Assembly (NCBI RefSeq): GCF_932526225.1
Contig: NC_064039.1
Location: 620,001 to 684,000 of the forward strand
Direction of reading: 5' to 3'
From: Nematostella vectensis
Lineage: Eukaryota > Cnidaria > Anthozoa > Actiniaria > Edwardsiidae
DNA length: 64,000 bases
This document shows positions 21,845 through 32,000 of the stretch, piece after piece. Within the stretch, counting starts at the first letter, position 1. Each line of letters starts with the position of its first letter. The notes under the pieces are model-generated. The model did no database searches. It saw nothing but the letters and a program-made list of their open reading frames with translations, and was not told the DNA's origin. The position numbers and the translations under genes were made by a program.

Positions 21845-22939
21845 TTGAATTTTACCCGTAGGAGACTAGGGCGAGTCGAGTGGACAGGGTACCCAGCGAG
21901 ATTTCCTGTCAAGATTAACGAACATATTTTATCACAAGCAAGCAACCCCCAAAAGTGGTAAGTAAATTCTCACAACTTTACCCTGGCTGTAGTCTGCGTA
22001 GCAAGCGTTTCTTTGTGTTTTTAGGGCGAAATTTGACTGCCCTAAAAATTGGGTGGGAGAGGTCAAACCATCTAAAACTTGTTATGATATTTCTTCTTAT
22101 TTTCCTTTTTATTTGTTATTATTACACACACAGAAACGTAGCTACCCAGGTTCCAGAGCCTTGAGCATCTCTCTCGTTACAGACAAGAGAGACATTCGCG
22201 ACTCTGGAACAATATAGTACACAAACTGGCTCAAACTGATCATCACTTTTTATTCACTTTATTATGGTGTGTGATAAATAATATAACCAAGCAATGGGAC
22301 CCAGTCTCTCTCACTCTCAGCCGTCCCTGTTGATACTGTTACTTACAGAGGACGGCCTTATCTTGCATTCCCAATTTTTTTAACAACAACATGCTTTTAA
22401 CTATGTTTTTATACAACTCTTTATAGCCAAATTCCTTGTTGCGTGACCTGACAGAAACCCAAATTCCTTTCTTTGTTTTGGAATAGCACGTATAGTCAAT
22501 CAAACCAGACAAACCGACCCCAAACGCTTGTGTTGGACTACGCGCTATTCTCAAATGAGACAAGGATTTTGGGTTTGCTGTAATAATTATATAAATCTAC
22601 TATTTCTCAAAGCCATCAATAACATAAAGAATAATCAGTCACCATCAATAAATGATTAATTATGATTACTTACTTCATAGCTTTGCTTGCATGTACACTA
22701 TTTACAATTTTTAGGTGGTAACTTTGATAAGATGGTTGTGTAGGAAGGAAAAGCACCCCGCTGCCAAAAAGCAGTTTTAATTCAAGATATTTGCCAAATT
22801 GTAGATTTTTTAAATAAAAAATATGCCTATGTACCCCATTAGCAAACTCAATGCCATAAAAGAGAGATAATCCAGGAATTCTCAAAGGATTTGGGTACAC
22901 AACAAAAAAGGAGGGGAGTATTTGATCTATGAATCGAAT
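21845..22939. other. Intergenic TELO2-GPCR
   Basis: About 1.1 kb with no convincing gene. A weak hairpin at 22150-22210 pairs GTTCCAGAG with CTCTGGAAC around TCTCTCTCGT. It may also hold the GPCR 3' UTR: TTTATT (AATAAA on the minus strand) occurs near 22245. Confidence 0.45.
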
Positions 22940-24115
22940 TTAACACATTGATTGTTCATCAGTCTCAGTTGTACTCTGTGATCTTGAAATTTCCCTTAGT
23001 TGAAATGAATCATTTGAGAATGTCCTGTACAAATTAGAGGGAGTAACATCAGCAGGGCTTATCCTTTTGGAGGAGGAAGGCAGTGTGTACTTTTTTTGGT
23101 GCTGTTTACGCTGATACCAGCTAAATGGGCATACCATCAACATCATCTCATTCTTGTACTCCTCAGAACAAGAAGCAAGAAGAATAGCAAGCGAGGCGCC
23201 AAAGCAATATGTGAGAATTTCTGTAGAGCCATCTGCAATTTCATGTATGCTGCCATGTTTACTGTTATCTAGAAGCAGGAAGATGCAACGAGGAATCCAG
23301 AAGATTATAAAACTGAGGGTGATTTTGATCACCACTCTTGCCCAGGCAGATTCCTGTTTCAAGGTTGGGACATCAGAGTAGTCGAGGTTCTTCACCTTGC
23401 GGCCGCTGATGTCGACTGTGCACATGTGATTCATTGTTGCCTTGGTGATACGGCAATGAACCGCAAGCATTAACAACACTGGTGTTAGAACTTCAATGCT
23501 CACAAACAGATAAACAAAGATGTGGTTGTATATATGGTTCAGCTTACAGTCCCAGCTCGGTCGAATTTTGCTTGAAGTCAAATCAGCTGTTGTAAAGGAG
23601 ACCACAGCTGCAAGAAGCCATAGCGCTATGGAAATAGCAATAACCCGACCTTTCGAAAGGAATTTCTGATATTTGGCGGACCTAGGAATCGAGAAAAACC
23701 TATCAATGCTCATAACAGTGAGAGATAGAACTGTCACGGTACAACAGAACACAAAAACACTGCTGTACACCCCGCACAAACTTGTACTTGACATCCACAA
23801 TGGCTTGTTAACGAAACTGATGATTCTGACGGGCATAACGACACAAGCCATGAGCAAATTACCGAGTGCAAGGCTAGCGGTGTAACACTGTCTTATAATG
23901 CGTAGTTTAACGTGTTTGCTTCTAGCGATGGAGAGCAAGATAAGAAGACTCCCGCATACTGTGAACAAGATGACGATGCAGAACGCAGCTGCATTCACCA
24001 AGTCACTGACGTTCGATTCCCACAAACTTGTGTCAGAATTATTCCCATTCTGTCCTGGATTGGTTATTTCTGAGTCTTGACTATTAGGTACCCCAGGGCG
24101 ATTTGTGAGATCCAT
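22940..24115 (-). CDS. Class A (rhodopsin-like) GPCR, orphan, intronless
   Basis: One 391-codon exon. The extracellular N-terminus has NNS and NVS glycosylation sites, followed by seven hydrophobic segments. TM1 is near residues 41-63. TM2 holds LALGN, where the family usually has LAxAD. A TM3 Cys precedes SIDRFFSI (DRF in place of DRY). TM6 is FIIFWIP, a match to FxxCWxP with Phe for Cys. TM7 reads ILTYCFGASLAILLASC and lacks NPxxY. The tail is Ser/Thr-rich (SRSQSTTETDEQSMC). The ligand cannot be inferred. It is divergent from the secreted-protein gene at 24825 with 709 bases between start codons. Confidence 0.88.
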   Translation of the reverse strand: MDLTNRPGVPNSQDSEITNPGQNGNNSDTSLWESNVSDLVNAAAFCIVILFTVCGSLLILLSIARSKHVKLRIIRQCYTASLALGNLLMACVVMPVRIISFVNKPLWMSSTSLCGVYSSVFVFCCTVTVLSLTVMSIDRFFSIPRSAKYQKFLSKGRVIAISIALWLLAAVVSFTTADLTSSKIRPSWDCKLNHIYNHIFVYLFVSIEVLTPVLLMLAVHCRITKATMNHMCTVDISGRKVKNLDYSDVPTLKQESAWARVVIKITLSFIIFWIPRCIFLLLDNSKHGSIHEIADGSTEILTYCFGASLAILLASCSEEYKNEMMLMVCPFSWYQRKQHQKKYTLPSSSKRISPADVTPSNLYRTFSNDSFQLREISRSQSTTETDEQSMC

Positions 24116-24824
24116 CTCTTGTAGTAAGCTGTGACGAAGTCAAACTCAATATTATGCAAGATCCAACCACAGCCCAATAATCTCGTCTGTGACTCCACCA
24201 AATAGATCGATCTTTTTTCTTTTGTTCGATTGCTCTGATAAGGAGTTCTATAATTAAACTCCTACTCCGAAGAAGACTTTAAATTAGAGTGTGTTTTCCT
24301 TGTATTTTAGACACTGCGTGTTACTGCTTACTTCCTCCGTAAAGCGGAGATGAACTAACGCCAAATTTGCATTCACAGGCATCTCGTTGCCAGGGAATTA
24401 ATCCTAAACTATTTCACACTAAGGGGGTAAGGGGTGGGGGCGAATCCATTTATGATATTTACGAGGGTAGTAGGACTATACAAGAGCTTACTATACACAA
24501 GAATCTCACGAAAACAATATATAAATATATAGAGTTATTGTGATAGAGTACTTGTGACAGCTAGTATGTCAGACATTGACCATAAACAACTGGTCGTTCA
24601 ATACGTCTCGCACACCTGTGACCTTTTAGAGATTTTTGTTACGCATCAGCTACATTGCTTCACACTGCCTAAATAATCAATGATATAAACACTTTCACCA
24701 GATTCATCTATTTACCCTTTTCTTTTCGCGCACACACCACAGCTCGATAGTTTCGGAGTTTTTCGATAAGCTCCATAATTTCGGAGTTTGTCTTGAGTTG
24801 GGAGTGTATTTATTGAACGCGATA
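24116..24824. other. Intergenic, divergent promoter region
   Basis: The region lies between the GPCR start and the secreted-protein start and must hold both promoters. No TATA box or other motif stands out. Confidence 0.4.
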
Positions 24825-25978
24825 ATGAACTCCTCATTATTTGTGCTTTTTGGCGTGATAGTATTCGCGAAGTTCGCCCTGATAAAACCACAACAGCAAG
24901 GTTAGTATTTAAGGGCCGTTGTTATGGGTCACCTTTTTTAGAGATAATTTTGTGTTAGAGACTAACTAATTATTACATGGTATCAATTGTTTTATTATCA
25001 CTGCATATAGTTTACATAACATTGATTAACGTGTTTTCTCAAGAAAAAAAATCCGTGTGTTTATCCATATGACGTTCTTAAAGGTTTCATTGAGATTAAG
25101 GAATCTCGCAGTTCTTTTTGCGTTTTTCGCGTGTTTATATTGAGCGGCAAATTTGAGCTCTGTGAAAGACTACACAAAACAGTTTCTCCCTATTTGCGGA
25201 AACCTTTCCTTCGCGCGAAGCAAGTTAAAATACCCGAAGCTTATATTTTAGTAACTTCTTCTTTGCCCTTAAACTCGGAGATCTATTCTGGACGGGGATG
25301 CTTGATTGCCCGCCAAGAAAATACAGTGGTTCGTCTTTTAAACACTACTGTGCTTTGCAGGACATAGTAGGCTGTATTTGAGTTGGGTTGTGTATCTTGG
25401 GGGGGGGGGGGGGGGGGGGGATTTAAAGTCCAAATGTATACGGCAGTCAATAAAAGCCGCGTTTCAACGTAGCTATGAAGGATAATCTGAAGTTGCACTT
25501 GGTTGGCTTTATGTGAATAACCTTTTCTTACTCATCTGAAACATTAGAATAGAAGAAAGGGTGGCTCAGGAATGGGTGGGTGATGGTGGGGGTTTAGTAA
25601 ATTTCTGCGCCAAGTAACCTATTTCTTTCCGCGAAGGACATTCAAACAAAGCTATCTTTTTCAGGGAGTAGCCTAACCCAGATCGAGACAGCAGAAGCAA
25701 ATAAGAGAGCCGACAAAACAACGAAGTTTAAATCATTGCCAAACGAGCTAAGATCCAAACTTAACAAAGCGCGTAACGACCTGAAGGCAGCAAAGCAGTA
25801 TGTCGCACTCGCGGAGAAGGCGGCGGCACTAAATCATCGCGGCACTACGGCTGAGAAAGCGGTCAAAGATATAATCGCTAAGACCGAGATAGTGCTTGTC
25901 CACGCGGGGGAGAAGATGGGCTTGGACTATGTGCATTACAAGCGAAGTGTGGGGGACGAGGGGCCCTGGGACCGCTAA
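24825..25978 (+). CDS. Small secreted protein of unknown function, 129 aa
   Basis: Two exons, 24825-24900 and 25665-25978. GTTAGT donor and TTTTTCAG acceptor join them in frame. Exon 1 starts MNSSLFVLFGVIVFAKFALI, a signal peptide. The mature part is Lys/Ala-rich and predicted helical: residues about 50-110 run LNKARNDLKAAKQYVALAEK and on through VKDIIAKTEIVLVHAGEK, ending HYKRSVGDEGPWDR. It has no cysteine, so it is not a disulfide-rich toxin type. I do not recognise a family. The AATAAA signal at 26098 supports a real 3' end. It could be a lineage-restricted secreted factor. Confidence 0.7.
24901..25664. other. Intron of the secreted-protein gene
   Basis: Contains a poly-G run of about 21 near 25400-25420; nothing else is seen. 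Confidence 0.5.
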
Positions 25979-26097
25979 ATCAAGCGATAACCAGTGCGCA
26001 TGCACACTTAAAGGAATTTCAGACAAAATTCTAAGAAGTGTACTCAGGGAAGGAGAAAATATTGATCGAATTTGGCGGTGGGCTTTTTTGTAATCAA

Positions 26098-26103
26098 ATA
26101 AAC
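26098..26103 (+). terminator. Poly(A) signal of the secreted-protein gene
   Basis: AATAAA 120 bases after the stop codon, in a TAATCAAATAAACTAT context. Confidence 0.6.
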
Positions 26104-26279
26104 TATATTTTTCACAGAACAAATGATTTCATTCAGCTTGATTGGGCACCGTAAGGTCAACTAGATATTCATGGAGGCGGTAGGGAGGATTTGCCTCCCA
26201 ATAAAGATTACTAGTGCTGTTATAAGGTTCCCGACGAGATAGAGTGCTGTCGATAAGAATTCTTGGGAGACGCAAAAAG

Positions 26280-26430
26280 AGAAACTCACTTGGGCGATCA
26301 TGAAGTGAGAAACTCACGTAGATATAATAGCAAGCGGGCGATCACGAAAAGAAACTCACGTAGATATAATAGCAAGCGGGCGACCACGAAAAGACAAACT
26401 CACGTACATATAATATAAAGCAGGCGATCA
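26280..26430. repeat. Short tandem repeat, about 3 copies of 42-52 bp
   Basis: Copies share GAAACTCACGTAGATATAAT and AGCAAGCGGGCGATCACGA. Confidence 0.8.
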
Positions 26431-26451
26431 CTTATATCTCGAGTGCGACGA

Positions 26452-26670
26452 AATTGGTCAAGATCGAGGTGGTCAGGGTCACGGACAAGATCGAGGTGGT
26501 CATGGTCACGGACAAGATCGAGGTGGTCATGGTCCCGGACAAGATCGAGGTGGTCATGGTCCCGGACAAGATCGAGGTGGCCATGGTCCCGGACAAGATC
26601 GAGGTGGTCATGGTCACGGACAAGATCGAGGTGGTCATGGTCCCGGACAAGATCGAGGTGGTCATGGGAT
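26452..26670. repeat. 27-bp minisatellite (about 8 copies)
   Basis: The unit has GACAAGATCGAGGTGG and TCATGGTCCCG. Because 27 is a multiple of three, several frames stay open across it, but none has gene-like flanks. Confidence 0.92.
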
Positions 26671-29047
26671 CTTGGAAAAAAGACAAAGGGTCCCCCTATA
26701 ACTAGTTTCTCCTTTATCCTTCTTATTAACCCTGTTCCAGTGGTCCCATTTACACTAAATGCATTAAAGCCTTTTCACAACATTCGTTTATTGCCTTGAG
26801 AAACATTCCTATACACATTTGTTCCTTTCCGGACGGAGATTGGATCTCCAATAAATGTACAATTGATTAAAATAAAATACCTTTGTGACAAATTGTTTAT
26901 ATATAGCCATTTTTGTGCTAAAATACGCTATCGGGAGTTGGTACGGGAGAACGGCGGTACAGCAAAAAGCTTCATAGGAATGGTTCTAATGACTTAGCAC
27001 GTCTTCTGTTTTCCGGCCTATCTTTTGAAATGTGTTATTCTTGCGGTAACGTGTCATCCACGAGAACACACCTTCCATGGCCACCAGAAATCAAGGTTCA
27101 AGAAAGTGAGTCAATAATGATGCGAGAAACGACTGCTACGATTGACAAAAACTTCCGAAGAGGTTTCCTTCACGTTCTGGTGCATCGTTGCTTCCAGAGG
27201 GGTCAGTATAGGTTTCGCTTTTTCCTGCCGCAGTTCTTTTTATACAACTCCTGTATTTATGTCTTTTGAAATAATATTTTGTTGTTTTACTACGATTTTA
27301 AGATATCATTTTCCACTATATAAATATCTAGTGGACGATTTGAGATGGCTAAGGCCCGATTCATACGTCGCGCTCCTGCCGTGCCGAATCCATTTGTTTG
27401 GATTGTTAACACGTTAAGTTCGGCATGGTTCTGGGAACGACCGCACCAGTCAAACGTCGACACCTATTAATACATCGAACTGCTGATGTGTCATATGAAA
27501 TAGCATATTAATTTTGATTTTGTGAAACAGAAGTTCCACCCCAGATTCAACATTGAGCACTTGCAACCTATTGAGCGCAATTTCTGAATCAACGTTGAAC
27601 TTAATGCATTTGTGTTTATACTAATAGACAATTAGATTCGCCATGGCAAGAGCGCAACGTATAAATCGGGCGTTATAATATTCCTCCCAGTCGTGCCACG
27701 GATAATTAAATAACTCAACCCAAGAACCGCACGATTTGCATCATACAGTACGGCCTAAATCTAACAATTATTAACGACAGTAGCAATGAGAAAACTAACC
27801 GCTCTGTTTTCTAATAGAAAGGTGCTCTTTTCAAAAAGAGTAAAATAGTATCAAAAATGCATTTGAGTAATATTTTACCTAAGCTCGTGATCAAGTCTAG
27901 CTACATTTTAAAAGTATTATTTCATTTGCGTCTTTCAAACGAGTCAGAACATGGGCGTTACCCTAGATGTGGGGGTGCATGTGCCCCCTTTGTCTCCGAA
28001 AAATACATTGAGCAATTTACTGGAAGTTCAATACAATGGATGTCCTGTTAAATACGAGAAAAAGCGAAAACATGCAAGCGATAAATAATTTGAATAATAA
28101 TTTCTTGAACATGATGAAACGTCACGTTACGCCCATCATTTACAACTGGGACTCTGCGACCAGCGCGGATTCCAGGCTAAAAATGTGAATAAAAGATCAA
28201 TATATCCTGTAGAGATTGATAGAGTACAACATATTAGGAATATTTAAAATTGGGATGCCACTCAACAGCATTGTACTAGAATAAGCCAAAATGTCTTGCA
28301 AAATTTAAAGTACAGAAATTATGAGTTCTGCATTTAGAGCTGATCAAACGCAGCAAAACCCGATTTTTAGACGGTAGGCGGAAATCGTATGCTTCACGGT
28401 CTGATAAATAAGACACGTTATAACCATTCTAAAATAAGTAAGTAGCACGTGTGATATGGCTTTGAGGTAAGTGCAGCCTGTAGCTCATGTATGTGGTGTT
28501 TCACAGTTATCCATCCTTGGTCCATTTAGCTGAAGAATTTGGCGAGGAAAAGCGCCAAACATTGGACCTTGTAATGGTCAAGGTAGTCTGGTTACCTGTT
28601 GAAGTCAATCAAGTGATGGGTTCTGATGATCACATGACAAAGTGCAATACGATCACCTGATAGCAAGCGATGACATGGCTAAGGAAGTTTGCTGATGTTC
28701 GAATGACAAGTGATACCATCACGTGACAGATATTGTAGTTCACGCTGGTGGGACAGTCAGGTGTTCATACGCTTTGTCACGAAAATTTAAGCTAGTCTAT
28801 GATCCAGGTTTCCTATGAGAAAATCCTTGAGTACAGAATAGCGTTTATCACTCAGGAGTATAATGAGTAGATCACTTGTGCTTGAAAATGGATTCCAAGT
28901 AACAGACGACTTCATATAGAGAGAGCAGAATAGTATTAACCACAATGCGGTATGAGAGCAGATTCATGGATTTCAAGTAACAGGCAACAAAATCTCTTGA
29001 GTGCAAAGTAGTGTTCATTGCTGGACGGAGTTGCGTGAAGTAGGAGA
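26671..29047. other. Intergenic, 2.4 kb
   Basis: No convincing gene. The part nearest 29047 is presumably the 3' UTR of the PTPRR-like gene. The interval has short, unsupported open frames only. Confidence 0.4.
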
Positions 29048-32000
29048 TTACTTGTCATCGAACATGGCTTCTAGTACTACATCTCCCGCTGTACTGCGTC
29101 GTCCTCCTGAAGTGCGTAGCTGCCGCCAGTGATGATAAAGTGCGCGGTAGACGAATTCGTACTGAGAGTCTGTCTCCACCATACCTCCCCTACAAGACAT
29201 TCATGTATTCAAGATAAGAAAAATTAAATATAAAGAGGATCGCGGATCATGCAAGGTAATCATGTATTCAATATAAGAACACGTGACACGACGTTCATCT
29301 CAGCTCTACGAAGAACGTACCTTTCCATTCGCATGCCGCATACAATCTTTAAAATATCAACTTTATTTTCTTTCTGCAAATAGGAGAAAAGATTAGGGGA
29401 AGAACTTAATGGCTGGAAGGAACTTTGTGGTTTTTAGCCACGACGGAAAAACCTGAAAAATACGCAATTCTAGATAGGGAAGGAAGACACAATTTCCAAC
29501 AATGGCCATCGGTTTCTTGATTTTCAAAATACAAATAACGTGAGACCGAAATGCATATTCCCAGTTTTTGACTTTTTAAGATATTTTTTCCTTGATCATC
29601 CTTGCGCTGTGTATCCCATACACAGCGCAAGGATGATCAAGGAAAAAATATCAGGGACGAATAGCTCAAATTTCAATGCCACTTAACAAAAAGTCGCATC
29701 AATTTAAAAAAGTCGCATTTGATATTTTGTTTGCTATTACTCACTAAGTACTTAGAGAAATTTTCCTCCTTATTAGATGTGAAATGGGCTTATTTGAAGC
29801 GTCATGTCATGTTTTTCCGTCATTTCAGCCTCAATATTTAAAAGTCGTAAGAAAGGTCTAGCCTTGTCAGGCCCTGCTTTCTGAGAACCCCCTCGGTAGC
29901 CTGTTCGAGACATTTGCTATACTGGGCTCCGATAGAAGTCAAACAATCAGCGTGACAGAATAGCGGTTTTGACGGACGGCGAACTCCATTTCTTTTTATT
30001 CTTGCGCCGTCATATTCTGTAGCGCACAGAACCAGTACGTTTCTTGAATCCTGAAGCTTCTAAGGTGTTGTCAAGGTAGCAGGTAATCTTATTATCAAAT
30101 GCGAGAAATGAGCGTTCGCTCAAGCAGAATGACCCAAGAAAGGGGGAAACTTACTTGAATTTGTTTGATGCCGATACTGGTGGCAACGAAGCATCCAGTT
30201 CTTCCTATTCCAGCGCTGGGAGGAGAAAGGATTTTGAGTAAGTTCTGCACATATTATTCACTTTATGCATTCATACTGATTAAAACCTTCAAAAACGTCA
30301 GGAATGTGTTACTATGTCATGCCCGGAATGTGTTACATGTCACGCACTCTTACAGTGCACCGTCACCTGGGTCTTTGTGTCACGTCAGGAATGTGTTACT
30401 ATGTCATGCCCGGAATGTGTTACTATGCCACGCACTTACCTACAGTGCACCACGACAGGCCCTGTCTTGCCGTCGTCTCGGTCTTGTGCGAGGTGCACCT
30501 CGTCCACTAGCTGCAGCAGCTGACGTGGCGAGTCTGGCACCCCATGGTCAGGCCACGCCGTGTACCAGTAGTGGTACAGTCGCCGCGGGGACTCTAAAGA
30601 CTGTCAAGGCAATAAAAATATATTACACTTGGAGACAGGTTTAATTTCCAGACGATGTCCGGTGCTGCTGTCACAAAAATGGAAGCATTTGTGAAGCTGA
30701 ACAGTCCAAACAGTCCAACAAGCTCAAAAGTCCAAACTCCAGTCCAAGTTCGGGATTTTTTCGCGAAGATTGAAAGTGCTAAAATGTACACAACAGAGAG
30801 AGTTGGCTTTAAATAACGATGTTTAAATAGCAGTCAAAGGCCTTGCATAATATGTACCTGCGAATGGCTTATGTAGAGTGAGGTGATCTGGTAGCCGTCT
30901 CGACCAAGAGCAGAGTCGAATGTAACAACAATATCGCCATACTTCTCTTGCATTCTAAACGTAGGGTCGGGCCAGTATCGCTCGCACTTGGTCTGCCATG
31001 GCAAAACATTCAATCAGTACACACAACACAACATCCAGTAAAAATCATAGAAAAATGTGCGATCGAAAAAAATGATCAGGATGGCTGAAATGCTGGGAGT
31101 TCTTCTACTGGAAAGCCTACCTCATTTCTCTCTTTTAGTTTGGTAATCATGACGATAATTGGACAGTGGTGGTACCATATCATCCGCCAGAAGTCGTTCA
31201 CAGTACAGGAAAGTGGTCCTTGAGTCGCTATGAATGCATTTATCTCTTCTCCATAGCCCTGCAAACAATAGAACAAACAATTATCAGCTGTCTGTGTGAC
31301 TCGTGCCTGATAAAGAGCCCAGATATCTCACCTTTAAAACATTTGCGTTTATATAGGAAGATAACGGATCATCTGGAATTTGTGGCAGGGACACCCTTGT
31401 CCTCGAATCTGTGAATTGCAATGCAAGTTTTAGACTGAATGTATAATTAATCAATAATAAATTGTTGTATATTCTATTTAAGAGCTGAAACCACCTTGAA
31501 GCTGGCCTTTCCTTGGGAAGGATATGAAGACAAGGAGCGTGTGATTATGGATGTGTGAAAATAACACAAACAGTAGGGAACCAGGAAAAAGATAGCGTAA
31601 AAGAAACCACTCCACTTCTTCCTTCTATGGTGGTGTCTCCTTTATGTAGATTTTAACATGCGCAGTAAACAGGTGTGTACACAGGGCAGTGCGCGCACAC
31701 CCCCCTTGGCGGCCAAAAAGTGGGTCATTTGTTATTAAGGAATCTTCAAATACTTTGCTTTTCCCATATGATACCTATGACTGCGCACCCCACCCATGGT
31801 CAATCCTGAGAATGCGTCTGGTAAGCACAAGGGGAGGAGGAACAGAGTTTGTTGGGGTAAATTATATAATCATCCACAAAATTCCCTCTAAATTCTCAAT
31901 CCACAACTCAGGTAAGGTACTCACTTGGTAGGATTGATGGATATCTATTGCGATAACTCGATCCTGGTAATCTCTCCTCTGCTGGAGGGTGATTCATTGG

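Noticed and set aside
26432-26799. Frames across the 27-bp array (DKIEVVMVP and antisense)
   Set aside because: Same unit-length effect; no homology, signal or splice context.
27030-27417. Small plus-strand frames in the intergenic region
   Set aside because: No homology, splice partners or poly(A) signal that I could connect; coding status unsupported.
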